Positions 24,386 through 37,459 are shown, counted from the stretch's first letter. The stretch is 64,000 nucleotides of DNA from Nyssa sinensis (GCA_008638375.1 CM018038.1:29920753-29984752); one strand, 5' to 3'. Numbers and translations are program-made. The notes: a model not told the origin generated them from the letters alone.

Positions 24386-25736
24386 TGTATCCGTACATGT
24401 TCTATAAATAGTATCCCCACCTACTGATTCCTCTGATGGTATTGTAACAATTAATGTGTATCCTAAGGGTTCCGTCTCTATGTTAAGTTTAGCCACAAAT
24501 AATGGAGATATGAAAGAATGTATGGAACCAGTGTCAAATAAAACATGAGCATATTGTGAACAGATCTGTAAAGTACCTATGACTATTGAAGTAGTAGCCT
24601 GTACATCCCTTGGAGTGAGTGAGAATACCCGCCCTAAGCTCTGCTGCTCATCTCTATGCCCCTAACTCTGTGTCCGTGTTTGAAATCTAGTCCTCGGGGC
24701 ACTAGCTGATGTAAGCGGTGTAACTGTAGTACTCCTCATCGATCTGTTCCTCTAAGGACAGTCTGCCTTGAAGTGACCAGTCTGACCACAGGAATAGCAA
24801 ACATTGCTGTCTCTGTAACATGGCCCCTTGTGATTCTTCTAGTAGGTAGGACATCTGGCCATGCCCTTACTGGTGGAAGCAGCCCTCCTCTGGCTGGTTC
24901 CTGCACTCCTGGACCCTGCCCCAGGCCTGGTAAAAGTAGGACCTAACTATCTACCCTGGTTCCCTGCTAGCTTTTGACTCAGTGTTCGCCTTCCTCCTAG
25001 CAAGCGCCTCTCCACTCCGCTCAATGATCTTGGCGGTACTTACTACCTAATTGTAAGTAGGCAACTGCATAAGCTCAATACGATCCTTGATCACCCATCT
25101 CAGACCACCCTTGAACTTGCGGGCTTTCATTGCCTCTGACATTATAACTGTGGAGCATACCGAGATAACTCTATAAATTTGGCCTCATACTGTTCCATAC
25201 TCATGTTCCCCTATTGAAGAACAAGGAACTCTGTTGCCTGTCTATCTCGTTCCTCTTGGGGAAAATACTTCTCATTGAACACCTGAGTAAATCTCTGTCA
25301 GGTCATCTACAGCTCCCTGGCCTTCTCTAACAGCCACCACTTATGCGCAGCTCCTCTAAAAGTGAATGTGGCAAAAGCCACATTCTGGGTTTCAGTGTAT
25401 AACATAATCTCAAAGATACACTCCATCTCTAATAGCCATTCCTCAGCTGCTATGGAGCCCCTGGTACCATCAAAACTGGATGGCTTTATCAGCTTGGAAC
25501 TGCTTGTAGAGGTGAGCCGGATCTCTATCATTCCCCTAGCGACCTAGCTGTACCGAGGACGACTTCTACTGGGCTGGCAAAACTATTGGCTGTGTAGGGG
25601 TACCCACTGGCTCTGTTGGGGTACTCGCTGGCTCGACTAGAGTACTAGTAGTTGGCCTGGTTTTAGGGTAAGGACTGTATCACCTGCGCCAGCATACGCT
25701 CCATCCAATCCATCATCTCTTGAAGTGTAGGATCCA
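24386..25736 (-). pseudogene. Element D gag and protease
   Basis: Minus-strand reading from the ATG at 25736 (MDPTLQEMMDWMERM) gives the gag core with KPSSFDGT, AAEEWLLEME and FATFTFRGAAHKWW (25307-25531). Next comes a FLVLQ-GNMS-EQYEAKF segment, a zinc knuckle CYSCGQTGHFKADC (about 24767-24805; CX2CX4HX4C intact), and the aspartic protease active site FDTGSIHSF (about 24500-24540). Several stops interrupt it. Protease and RT are separated by the CACTA insertion. Gag forms the particle, and the protease would process the polyprotein. Confidence 0.88.
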
Positions 25737-25956
25737 TCTGTACATGATGTAATACTGTCGATCTAATCAAGACTAGTCATTACTAAAACGTTAACGGTTA
25801 GCGTCAGATATATAATTAGATATCTATCATGTTAAGCCACATATTAACTAACTCTACTTGGGACTCTACTTGGACATTTGACAATAGTAGTACACTAGTC
25901 TTAACTCCCATATATCACTTGTAAACCTAGGTTTCCTTAGTTAGTTTGAACCTAAT

Positions 25957-25968
25957 GCTCTGATACCA
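25957..25968 (-). other. Primer-binding site of element D (tRNA-iMet type)
   Basis: The minus strand reads TGGTATCAGAGC, seven bases after the end of the 5' LTR at 25976. Confidence 0.9.
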
Positions 25969-25975
25969 AGTTTAG

Positions 25976-28900
25976 TCATGACCCATAACCCACCCTCTAC
26001 GGATTAACGAACCACAACCATCCGACTCGACCTTTTCACCGAACCTAGACCTTGATCATCCTATTACACTATCATCAGTGTCACTAACATGTAATCACAT
26101 ACATTATTATGTATAAACATAAGCGGATGACAATAAAATAAAAAGGTTACATATACATGTTAGTCTGCTAATACAAAAGTACAGTCTGCAAAATTTCTAA
26201 GTCATCATCTCATCCCTAGGACGTGAATATAAGGGAGTGTTATAAGACTATACTACTATTACCTGTTACATGTTAAAATGTCTAACCTATCGCTATAGGC
26301 TCCTACTATCTGTCCTCTGTATCAGTCCCTGAAAACAAATATATAGAAATATGGAATGAGCTAAACTAAGCTCAGTAAGTAAGTCCCCTACTCTGCCATA
26401 TGTACATGATCTGGAAAGAAACTGAATAACAAGGATATAATAGCCAGTCAATATCATATAACAATCATAGCTCATCAATGAATATCAAATGATCAGGGAT
26501 ACAAATGCAATATCAATGATCAGAAATATGACTAATAATCAAAGAGCATCTAGTCTGAATAACAACATCGTATGCTATAGACAAAAGCTTGTCAAATACA
26601 TGATCATAGTACGTTCTCAAATAAAGCTGAGCGACTGCCTGATCATTCATATAAGAACATGATCATACTAGGAATCTCAATAAATAGATAGTGATGTCAA
26701 AACTGGTAGATACAATAAAATACGTGGCCTAGCTACCCCCTATGTGCATAATGCACTGAGCTCAATAATATAAAACTGGTCCCCGTACTTGGGACAGGAC
26801 CCTGTACTCTAGTCAGGACCCCTTACTCGGGTCATACAACACATTTAGATGGAGTTTGTGACTGAGCACAAATTCGGACACTGATAAATATCAAGATCAT
26901 GCTACTCTCCACAGAGAAGAATATGGATCATAACTGGTTTAAGGCAACATAATATAACTATAGCTTTTTACAGGCTATGTTACCAGGCTGCCAAGAACAA
27001 CAACATCTGGCCCCTTTTGGCCATACGTACAAATGTACAGAATGATCCTTTGCACAAATGTACAGAAATCTCATGATCAAGATATAACATCATCAATAGA
27101 TATAGAAATCAAGAGCAAGATACAACATCATAGCTAAGTTATTCCACTGAGAAACAATATCATATAATGGAATTATAAAGGATCTGATATGATAATTAAG
27201 AGTACCAATGCATATAGAAGAACTGTGACATGACTGGGAATGTACTACATGTAGAGATCGGTTATTACTTACCTTTTACTATCCCACGTAAATCAAGCTA
27301 TTTCTTTTCCTTCCGACGTTTTTGTCATTTGGAAAATACAACTCAGTCTATCGCCGTAATCAATCTATGCTACATATTCAAATATATCTATCATGGTTAT
27401 AAGTATTTTATTTGCTAATTTAGACCTCGTAATTGTGTCTGAAACGTCGAATAAAATTAGTTTAGGCTTTTACGGATCTCAATTTGGATTCTTGGACTAA
27501 AAAGGATAAAATGGTCATTTTATACTTTTACGTGTCTTTTATTCCCGGAACCTCTTTTCATAATTTTGACCTTTCCATTGGGTTTGGAATGCCTGAGATA
27601 ATAAAAATTAACTATTTGTTTGTCTCGTTTGGAGTCCGTTTGACTCACATTGGACTCAAAGGCATTTTAGTTATTTCTTATATTTAAAATTAATTAAATT
27701 CATATTTAATTAATTATTCCTTGGGTCATTTCATAATAATCATAATTCTAGGGTCAAATTACAATTTTACTATAACTCTTGGGTTAAATTCCGAATTCCA
27801 GATTTTACTATTTTATTTGAGGAATAGCCAAACAATGGCTAAGTCTCAATTTAGGGATAAGTTATCCCCATCCTTAATTATATTTTATTTCAGTTTCTTA
27901 AATCCCCAACCAAACTCCAATTTTATACTTAAAATACAACATGAAATGACATAGCTTCAAGATCTTTTATGTGCGGGTGGGTCGGGTCTAACCCGACCCG
28001 ACCAAGCCTTGACCCAAGACCCAAACAATCTTCTTCTTCTCCGATCATATGCCGGTTGTCTCTTCCGGCACTAGCAAGATTTTCGCTCTGTTTTCTCCCG
28101 CAAACTCAATGTGATTTTCTTCACCATTGCATGGGGATTACATCCTTATACTTAGTTTTCAATTTAGATCATACCCACGAATAAGGAGAAACTAGTAGCT
28201 CGAATGGAAAAACCAAATTTCCAGCGAGCCCATTTCAGTGATGATTTCTCTACTATTTTGATTCAATTTCTTTCCCTAATCTTTTTCGGCACCTCATATG
28301 AATGATTTCATACTATTTAAATCAAGTTTAATGCAATAAAATTCTAAAACCAAATTATCCTTCAAGACCTGCAACTCAATATTTCTTACTGGTTTCTTCA
28401 CCATTCTGCTTCCTTCTTTTTGCATAAATTTTATTTTTGATTAAGCTACAAGACCTTAGTGTTTTTATCATGTATTATACTCTAAAACTAAAAACAATAA
28501 AATGATACTTGAATTGCACTCACCTCCTTTTGCTTGTAGGAAAACCCTTCTGTTCCTCTTTTGTTTTCACTTGCTAGATCCTTCAAGCACTTTTTCTACA
28601 CCCTCAGTCTCTCTTATTTTCTCTCAGTTTCTCTTCATTTTCTCTCATTTTCTCTCAAGCAGCTCATTTCTATTTATAAGCTAATCCACCGCCTGCTTTC
28701 TTTCTTTCTTTCTCTCTCTCTTTCCTATCTCTTTCCTTTGTCTTTTCTTTCTAAAATTTCAGTTGCTTTTCTCTTTTTTCTTCATTTGGTTCAATTGCAT
28801 TAATTCCCTTAAGATATTATATATAATATAATACACACATATAGACATACTAATGCACACACACGGACCGACCTTTCACTTCTCAATTCTTCTACTTCTT

Positions 28901-29389
28901 TCTACTATTTTCTTGTTATTTTAGTTTTTCTTAATTCTCTAACCTTCTACTCTCTTCTGCTTTCTTCTACCATTTTCTTTTCTTTTCATTTTGATTACAT
29001 TAACATATATATATATATATATATCATCCGTATATATATAGGTATAATACATATACATCTCATTATACATATATATATATACATAATTTAATATACTACG
29101 TAATTACATATATATATATATATGTATACTTATATACATATATATGTATACACATTCACAGTATCATTCACGAGCATTTTTTTTTTCATAAAATCGGGTT
29201 TCCGATATTGCAGCTCCCGAGGTACTCGGGACTGCCTGTAAATCACACCCGCGCACTGTATAGCGAACATGTCATTCAAATAGTTTCAGCATTTATTCAT
29301 GTCATAGCCTGGCTTACAGTTCGGGTTTACATGTCATGGCCCGATCCAACCCGAGTCGGATACTGCCTAACTCAGGTCGAGGTATTACA
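25976..29389 (-). mobile_element. 5' LTR of element D (3414 bp, uninterrupted)
   Basis: Collinear with 7096-8740 plus 11745-13480. On the minus strand it begins TGTAATACCTCGACC and ends GGGTCATGA. It carries the three 19-bp repeats (26778-26834), the 9-bp-arm hairpin (27979-27999), a CT-rich tract (28695-28740) and TA/CA microsatellites (28805-28860, 29005-29150). The stretch near 27618-27625 is the empty site for the solo LTR seen in the other copy. Confidence 0.9.
26778..26834. repeat. 19-bp tandem repeat, three units (second LTR of D)
   Basis: Counterpart of 7893-7949, with three 19-bp units at 26778, 26797 and 26816 and a few substitutions. Confidence 0.88.
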
Positions 29390-29394
29390 ATATG

Positions 29395-29901
29395 CCCATC
29401 TTTACAAAGGACGTGTTCATCCTTATAGAAGACTCTTTTATCATAAAAAAGCAAAGATCCAATTATTCCATGCCTTGAAGACCATCACAAGGAGTTGGAA
29501 GAAAAAGAAAAAGAAGGAAACAATTTAGAATCAACTAATCAAAGTGAGAATCCAGTGGAACAAATAGATTATATAAGTTCTTTATTGGCAAAGAATGAAG
29601 AAATCCCTATGGAAGTCGTCAATGCTAAAGATGAGGATGAACTTGAACTCGTGAAAGATGATTATAAAGCTTCCAAGCATATTGAAATTGTAGTGGAACA
29701 AGAAGAAAATTTTTCTTGTTTCATTATAAGATCATTATTGTCATCAAAACAAGGGCCTAAAATTACAGATTTCATGGAAGATGCAGTAGAAGAAGTCTTT
29801 GAATATTTAATTGTTCTTCAAAAGATTTGATTATTATTGTTGGGATATGGACGAGTTCGAGGTTATATAAATTCAGTTAACTTGAGGTCGAGTTGTTTTT
29901 A
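29395..29901 (+). pseudogene. Element C gag, second part
   Basis: The coding sequence resumes after the right TSD of element D. Joining across D keeps the frame into a segment with PIFTKDVFI. An acidic/Lys-rich stretch follows, with an open frame at 29495-29830 (ISSLLAKNEEIPMEVV, then FSCFIIRSLLSS). This resembles the region downstream of the capsid in gypsy gag proteins. It ends at a TGA at 29828-29830, shortly before the polypurine tract. No protease, RT or integrase follows. Confidence 0.65.
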
Positions 29902-29913
29902 AGTGGGGGAGAT
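29902..29913 (+). other. Polypurine tract of element C
   Basis: AGTGGGGGAGAT lies directly before the 3' LTR start TGATGTAAGACA. Confidence 0.85.
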
Positions 29914-32900
29914 TGATGTAAGACAAAATTGGTATCCTAACAATAAGAAAAATTGTTTTAGAGTTGTATTAGGATTATTTAGTTTCCAATTTTGATTTAT
30001 TCCTAATTTCCCTAGTTTCCTTATTTTATTAGGATTTGTATAGAAAATGTCACGCCCTGAATTTTCATAAATCCGGGGAGTAAGTGAAATGAATTAAGAA
30101 AAATAAATAATAGGCAATTAAATGAATTTAGTTGATTACTCATTTGTTTCTCCATATTTTCTCAAAAGTTAGAACTGAGAATTTACTACTAGACTTACCC
30201 AAATGGCTTTCAAATGCCAATCAATATCTTCTCTAACTAATAGTCAAAATTAGTCTAAGTCGTGTTCGAGTATGGCCTCCAAAATAGCCCCAAAATGTCT
30301 CTAAATATACCTTGGAACAATGGCCCAAATGGGCCCCAAATGCCCTAAGACATAGGTCAGGAATAGGTCAAAAAGTCTACCAAAATTTGTCTAAGGAAGT
30401 GGTCAAACATGGCCCATGAGAGTGGCCAAATATAGCCCAATAAGGTGGCTAAACATGGCCTAAGGATTGGCTAAACATGGCCCAAAAAGGTAGCCAAACA
30501 TGGCCCAAAAAGATGACCACACATTGCCCAAAAGGGTGGCCAAGGAGTGTTGTCAAGGGGCTGTCAGGTTGGGCATGTATGGGCAAGACGGCAGGCAGGT
30601 GTGTGCGCATGGAAAGGCAGGCGTGGCACGGCATGGCATGTGGGGCTGCGGTTGCAGCTGTGGTTGGGGGCTGGTCTACTGCACTGACACTGTAGCAACA
30701 GTGTATTTGCTGCAAGCTGATTTTTCCATTTTTTGATATTTTTTTTCGAAAGTGTTAAAAGTTGATTTTTTCAATTTTTAACCTACTTCTTCAAGATTTT
30801 TAACCCTCTCTTTTTGGCACTTTTCTCACTTATTCATGGGCATTTTACACACCTAATGGCCCTTTTTAACTCACAAAATTTTGACATGGTCTCCTTTGTT
30901 TTCTAAGCATTTTTCACCTAATGCTTTACGATAATTCATATATACAAGGATATATACATTACACCCTCACTTGATGGCCACAAATTCATGAAAATTAAAC
31001 ATACAATTATTGTTCTCAACATTTACATGTGATGCATATTAAACAAAACATTCTATTTGTCATTTGGGTTTAAACTCTTACATTACAAATGGCTCAAGGC
31101 CTATAGTTCACTATTCTTCAAATTTAACACAAGTTATTTGGGCTTATGCCCATACATATAAAAAATGTAGCCCTTAGGCCAAATATGCTTCAAATTCTAC
31201 TTTCTCCTCCGTGCTCCAATGACTTCGTCAAGTCTCAAGTACCGGGAGCCTTATCTGTAATATGTAATCCCAAAAAGGGTAAGCACGACGGCTTACATGA
31301 CGTAATGTTAATGTAAAGAACAAAGTTAAGGTGTGGCATGTACAAGTGTACATTTATAAGCTATAAACCCTCCAATCTCTCAATGCTATGCTATGGCAAT
31401 ATGCATGACACACACATGCAACTCTATGTCACACCCATGTCTCACTTCACGGTCCTTCCCCGTTGGAACGCAAGTACCAATCGTATGTCTCGCTTCATGG
31501 TCTGTCCCCGTTGAAACGCAAGTACCAATGGCCAATTTTGGGTTTTTTACCACAGGATCTACAACCTCGTAATGCATAGCACCAAAGTGCTCAACTCACT
31601 CTATGTTTCCAAGGATTCACAATATGCTAACATGCCTTGATTTTTCTATGCAATTCCAATGAAGCATTTCATCAAACACATGGTGTATGCCTTAAATAAT
31701 GCATTATACTTAAAGCAAGCCATAACTTTTGAATCACAAAACTTTGTCTATATGAACCTAGCATGTAATCCAATCAATTACACATATAAACATATTACAT
31801 ATTCACAACCTTAATCAATTCTCAAAGATTACAAAATACATAAAGTACCAACACATTAAATAAATTATAACTTTCCAACTACAAGACTTTGTCTACATGA
31901 ACGTAAGCTAGAATGCAATGAATTATACATATAGTCATATTACATGTTTATCACTTCAACAAATTCTCAAAGAATACATAGGTACATAAGGTACCAACCC
32001 TAGGTTTTCAAAGTAACTATAAGCTAGGTGATTCTATAATAACAAATAAGCATGTAAGTCATACAATTAACATATAAAAACACTCCTAAACTTATTCCTA
32101 TTCTTTATTTAGTAAAATATCATAACTAAAAGGATTTTTCTCAACCTTAGGGAGTTGTACTCGCTGTTCATCTGAACCAATTGGTAAAAACGTAGCCCTT
32201 GATATGGGGAGCAACTTCTTAGAAGGGAGTCATTGTGAAATTCCAAGCCTAGGGATGAGTTTTGGAAGGTAGAAAGTTGGAAAAAACCTAAGTTTTCTTC
32301 ACCTTTCTCTCCATGCATGACCTACTGCTATATTCTCAGACTAAATCTGAGAAATTTATGTCTCAAGTGTTGTATTTATATCCAAGGGGCTAACGGGTGA
32401 AAAGACCCTTTTGCCCTTAATAAGTTGCGGGACCCCGTTACACTACAACCTGTTCCTGAAATGCCTCAATTCGACATTCTGCTTTAACCAAAGTTCTTAA
32501 AATGATTTTCAATGATATTTTTCTAAAAAAATTATTTTCACTTGTTGGCGGTTGCAGCCGGGCCCACCCGGGCCACCCGAGATGCCCTTTTTCGGTCTAT
32601 TTTTTAAACTATCTCCGATTAGGCTCAAATTCTCACAGGATGTGTATTGTAACATTATAAGCATATTTTCTTTCTATGTCATACTTAAATTATACTTCTA
32701 AATATGACTTATATCTAAATGATGCATGTACAGTGCCCTAACGATAAATAATACATGAATAGTGTCCTACCGGCAAAACAAAAAATTTACCCTAATTTTT
32801 CAGATCTTTAAAAATAATATAGGGATTAGTAGTTTTCTATTCAGATTATTAGTCTTTATTGTAGTAGGATTAGTATAAAAATATGAGTTTTTGTTTCCTA

Positions 32901-33093
32901 GTCAAAATAGGAGTAGTTTAGCATTATAACTATGATGTAATAGGTCATTATCATTATGTTGTTCTATCAATAAATATTAATTATGAATTTTGGAGAATTA
33001 TTTTCTCTTATTTGGATGAGGAGTTCCCATGCTACTTGATTTTTAAGGAATTCAACATGTTCGACTCTCTTTCCATGTTTCCGTACCACATTA
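29914..33093 (+). mobile_element. 3' LTR of element C, split by a solo LTR
   Basis: The halves 29914-30047 and 32818-33093 align with the intact 5' LTR at 6028-6436. They are separated by the family-A solo LTR. It ends ...CCACATTA, where the 5' copy has ...CCGTATTA. Confidence 0.88.
30048..32812 (-). mobile_element. Solo LTR A3 (family A) inside the 3' LTR of element C
   Basis: It begins TGTCACGCCCTGAATTTTC and ends ...CAGATCTTTAAA, homologous to 1777-4696 and 8741-11739. Flanking 5-mers GAAAA and AATAA correspond to a single A-run in the intact 5' LTR (near 6160), so the TSD was A-rich and has since mutated. GGCCCAAAA/GGTGGCCAAA minirepeats lie at 30310-30545 and a minus-strand TATA-like box near 32370. 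There is no internal region. Confidence 0.87.
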
Positions 33094-34560
33094 GAAAACC
33101 AAGAGTCTAGCTTTAAAATCAACCCAATATGACTTTGAAGGGGATGTTGATGTTGATTCTGAGTCTATAAATGAAGAATACTTGGCCCTATTTTTTAGGA
33201 AGTTCAATAAATTATTTAAGGGAAGAATGTCAAATCTTAAGGGAAACAAAAATTCAAATAAAAAATCATTAGGAAACTCTAACAACGCAAGAGGGAAGGT
33301 CCAAAAAGGCACTTCTAGTGGTGATAGGAGAAGACCTTAATCCCAATCTACTTATAACCCCATAGAGTGTTATGATTGCCATAACTTTTTCTATATAGTC
33401 GCCGATTGCCCAAATAAGAGAAGAGAAAAACCAAACAATAGGAGGGTAATGAAAACAACTCTAACCAATGGTGAGGAATAAGAGAAAGAAGAAGAAGATG
33501 ATGATGATGATGAAGGAGATGAGAGCTAATTTTTGGCCTTCATGGCCAACACCGATACCCTTGAAGGTTTTTCAACCCATGATGATGAAGAACAAGAGGA
33601 TAATGAGAATCTTGAGTCCAGTGATAGTGAAAATGAAGAAGAAGAAGACATTGAGGTTGCTTATGAAAAATTATTCAATGAATCAATCAATCTCAAGAAG
33701 TCTAACATGAAACTAGCCATGAGAAAGAGAAAAGTGCACTTGAGGTTGATCAAACCTTCTTGAAACAATTCAATGAGGAAAAATTCTCTCTTAGAAAAGG
33801 TAAAATCTTTAGAACAATAGAGGAATTCATTGATTGATGAAGTAGGGAATCTTAAGTCATCCTTAGAAGCTTGTGAAGTTAAAAAGAAAGAATTGGTTGC
33901 AAAAGTTCATTCACTTGATGAAAAACTTAAGCAAGCTAAGGATGTTAAAGTCACTCTTGATGATAGGTTAAACAAATTTGGAGAAATTCTTAATTCCATC
34001 CAAATCAAGAATAATAAAAGTGGACTAGGCTATGATAAATTCTCCAATAAAAATAAGCCTTCAACATCCACTCAAAACCCATCTCCTACTCTCAAATTGG
34101 TTGTATTTGTTCCCTTTAAGAAAAAAGGTATAAAGTCACCTCAACCTAAGAGGCAACTATAAGCTCGACCACAACCTCAATCTAGACCTCAACTTCAACC
34201 TAGATCACTTTATTGTTCTTTTTGCAAGGTTGATGGTCATTCTAAGAAGAAATGTAGGTTTTCTAGGAAGGAACAAATACATTCTCAAATCATGACCTTA
34301 GAACATAAAATGAAATTAGCCTCATTGAAACAACAATTGAACACACATGTTCAAAAATCTAGGAGTATGGCTCAAAAATCGTTGACATGACCAATTTTTT
34401 AAAGCCTTAAGCTATTCCTAGTCCTCAAGCCAAGGTAGTTAAGACCAAGGTCCAAAATGTTACTTCTAATCCCAAAAATCCATTGAAGCAAATTTGGGTT
34501 AGAAATGACAAGTTGAAAGGTCTTGAAAAGGAATGTATATGGCACTTCTAAATTTGCGTC
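33094..34560 (+). pseudogene. Element B gag, second part (two zinc knuckles, coiled coil)
   Basis: Gag of element B resumes here. The first knuckle (33368-33409) has lost its His: CYDCHNFFYIVADC, with Tyr in its place. A strongly acidic region follows (33480-33660, runs of Asp/Glu). Then comes a Lys/Glu-rich coiled-coil segment (33830-34010) and a second, canonical CX2CX4HX4C knuckle (34214-34256, CSFCKVDGHSKKKC). Last is a KQIWVRND segment (about 34480-34515), which in copia elements lies just before the protease. No protease follows. Several stops break the frame. Confidence 0.8.
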
Positions 34561-35900
34561 TTCCTTGGGAAAAGTAAATTTCTCTCTTATGTGATTAAGA
34601 GAGAGCTTAGAAATGTAGGGATCATGTTTTTTTTTTCTCATATCTTAGAGCATCCCTACGAATTGCTTTATTATTTCTTGCTTCACGTTGTTTTGAAACT
34701 CATCTTTCTTATAAAAAGAAGTTGTTCATCTTCCCATAGCCTAGAAGGATCTTCAAGTCTTTATCTATTCGAGGTTTATGGTTTTTTTGTTGGATTTCTT
34801 GTTTTTAATTCTTAGTTAGGTTCTTTTCATACTTCGATTAATTCAAATATCCAAAAATATTTTTCTTTTATCTTCATAGCTAATATTGATCCCATATTTT
34901 CGAAAAGACAAATGAATTAAGATGCATTTAAAGTACTTGAGACTATGATTTGTGTTCTTTATTTTATCTCTATAGTCTTGATTACTTGAGTGCTTGTAAT
35001 CTTTCAAGTTATTTGCGATCTCATTGTCATTAGTCTTGCATACTTCCTTCATGAGATTGTCTTGTAGATGGGTTGGACTTAATGATTTATGTTTATCCTT
35101 CAATAAGTCCATGGCTAGAAAGATTGACTTAGGTTGATGTAATAAAGGACCCAAAAAAAAAAATCCTAAAAAGAAAATGGCACACTATGAGTTGAAAAAT
35201 CAAAAAAGCAGAAGGAAAGGGATAATTTGAGATAGTGCATATGTTAGCATTGGATGTCCTTTGAAAATAGCAGCCTAATCAATAGTGTGAAAGTCACTTT
35301 GAAAAAGAGAGATAAATGCAAAATTCAAAATTTTCCAAATGACTTTTATTGAGAGGGAGTTTTAGTTAGACTTGGTCACAAAATTTCCTAAGTTGATTGA
35401 CTATTGTTGTTTACTCTTATTGAAGTTTAAATCATTCAATACCAAAGAGTCAACTTTGACATAAGAACATTTCATCGTTGAAGTCATTGCATAGGTCTAA
35501 TCACCATGTTTAAGTGAGTAAAGGGTAAACTTGCATGAGTTTAAGTTTTTTCGGATTAATTGAATATTTTGATTCAATTTAGAACATCTTTCATTCTCTC
35601 TATTACACTTAAAATTATTCTATAAATTTTTCTTTCAACTCAAAAATCTTGGGATTTTTTTTTTAGATTTGTAGATAATTGAATTCTTCTTGTAGTTTTC
35701 TTGCTAAGAACTGAAGTTTTTTTTGCAAAACTTCCTCTATTTTATTGAGTTGTGTTGAGAAGAGGAAATACAAGAACAGAGTAGGGCATTTTGTTCTTCG
35801 GAGAGAAAGGCACCCTCGGGTGGTCGTTCGATCGAAGGGTACTTCATTTGAACGAAGATGCATTTAAATCTAGCACAAAACGTTCCTTATTCAAACAAAG
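34561..35900. other. Non-coding interior of element B
   Basis: AT-rich and without a recognisable domain. Where a copia element would have protease and integrase, I see none. Short open frames here have no family resemblance. Around 35800-35945 the motif TTCGAACGA/TTTGAACGA occurs several times, as it does in the 3' LTR. Confidence 0.6.
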
Positions 35901-36379
35901 GTGCTCATTAGAATGAATGCCCTTTTCATTCGAACGAGTGTCTGTTCAGTTTCAAAATCATGAAAAATTGCTAATTTCCTCACATTCCTTGCAGTTTCTC
36001 TTAGATTTCTCTTTATTCCTCATACTATCTTGCCCACATTGTATTATTGGTGTTCATCATTTTCATATTCTGCTCTGGTATTTTTTATCTACATATCGAA
36101 GGCGTCATTTCCACCGATTAAATTTGGATTTCCACCGTGTGTTGCTTCGGTAAGCCTTTATGTCCATTTAGTTATTCCTATACTGTGGTTTGATATTCAT
36201 CTAGACTGTTAGACTTGATTGTGGGCTGTTCGTACTGTACACTTAGACGTAGAGGCAACTTTTAGGATTTCACTATCATTTTTATTGTTTGATCACATCG
36301 TCCAAGATTATACGTATGTATCGATACTTTTCGCAGTCTTGAGCATTACCCGACCTAGGTAGCAAAGATTAGGTCAACT

Positions 36380-37060
36380 GTGGTTCTTTCTTGTCCTTTT
36401 CTGATCAAGAGAGCGTCCACACCGGATCACATACGTAAGACACTTATGTATAGGTTGTTTAACTCACAAGGGTGGTTACCCCTCCTATCGATCTCTAGTT
36501 TGGTCAATGAAACCGTGGTTCTAGAGTTCTACTGGAACCTAGGGACTTGTATTAATGAGGAATCCTGCCCCGTTTATGTCAAAGGTGTCGAGTTTGATCT
36601 TACCCCAAACCTTACGCATTCCTTGAGTCAAGCAGCCTAGATACCCATATGGTCCAGATGTCATTCCTCCCTCGGCTGATCTTATTGCTTCCACCCTCCA
36701 AACTGATAGTTCCACGGACTTCTACATAAAGAATGTCATTCTTGAGCAGGGTTATCTTTATGAGGGTTATCAGATCCTCAATCTGATATTGTGTTGTGTC
36801 CTTCAACCAGTCAGTTACACTAATACGCTGAATTAATCTCATGCTACACTACTATATGCCATTGGCGCTGCTGTTTCTGTAAATGCTCCCTCCCTCATTT
36901 TTGAAGCCATCTATTCTTACTCCACTAGTACTTGTCAGATAGTCATTCTACCATTCGGTAACCTTATCAATAGAATATGTGTTGCTCAATAGATTTCGTT
37001 CTTCCCGTCTGACCTTGTTAGCCTTCAACTTGGCCTGTTTACTTGACGGACTCTATCATA
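36380..37060 (+). pseudogene. Decayed ORF resembling the putative plant transposon protein family (PF20167-like)
   Basis: An open frame at 36380-36640 contains VVLEFYWNLG and then VYVKGVEFDLTPN, close to the family's conserved V-x-E-F-Y-A-N ... V-R-G-x-x-F. After a stop and a one-base shift (near 36640), the homology continues with TDFYIKNVILEQ, LLYAIGAAVSVNAPSLIF and VILPFGNLINRI. This matches the family's typical 'NLPSLI ... LPYGMLLTRI' end. Up to about 37450 there are Gln/Pro-rich remnants and a LEERLEDHF segment, broken by stops. The domain is common in non-autonomous plant LTR elements and its function is unknown. Family assignment is from memory of the motif pattern. Confidence 0.6.
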
Positions 37061-37459
37061 GTCACGGGCCCATGTCACTGGTCCTTCTGAGGATGCTAAA
37101 TATAACAATGTAGAGGATGAGTAACCAACTCTTGTATAGGCTCAATAGCATCAGCAACCTTAGCCCCTCAACAGCATCAACAGGCAAAACAGATCCAAAT
37201 AGAGGACTTCTTTGTAGACTCTACCCCTCCTTAGTTCCGGTTCCTTCTAGGTTCTGCATGAGCATCTTTTTCTACTGCCAGTTAGCCGATCACCAAAGCT
37301 GACTTGGAGGAGCGCTTAGAGGATCATTTCACCAGGATCTGAGTCGAGTTCTCATATCCATAATAGAGGAGATGGCTCATTAGCGGGCCAACATTTAATG
37401 CTTATCTAATGCTATTGGCCATGCATTTACACCTCCATCTCCATCTGGCTCTGATAAGT

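Larger units (their letters stand above)
7096..29389 (-). mobile_element. Element D: Tekay/Del-like chromovirus (Ty3/gypsy), with nested CACTA and solo LTR
   Basis: A complete minus-strand element flanked by a perfect 5-bp TSD ATATG (7091-7095 and 29390-29394). The 5' LTR is 25976-29389 and the 3' LTR 7096-13480, the latter split by a solo LTR. A tRNA-iMet PBS (25957-25968) and a polypurine tract (13481-13495) are present. The gene order gag, protease, RT, RNase H, integrase, chromodomain reads leftwards. Its own length without insertions is about 11.6 kb. LTRs above 3 kb, the tRNA-Met primer and the C-terminal chromodomain fit the Tekay (Del) clade. Numerous stops make it inactive. Confidence 0.9.
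6028..33093 (+). mobile_element. Element C: small TR-GAG-type LTR element (interrupted by element D and a solo LTR)
   Basis: LTRs are 6028-6436 and 29914-33093 (the latter interrupted). A TGGTATCAGAG primer site follows the first and a GGGGGAGA polypurine tract precedes the second. Imperfect 5-bp TSDs flank it: GAAGA at 6023-6027 and GAAAA at 33094-33098. Without nested insertions the element is only about 2.0 kb and encodes just a gypsy-like Gag. That matches the published class of terminal-repeat retrotransposons with a GAG domain (TR-GAG). It interrupts element B's gag. Confidence 0.8.
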
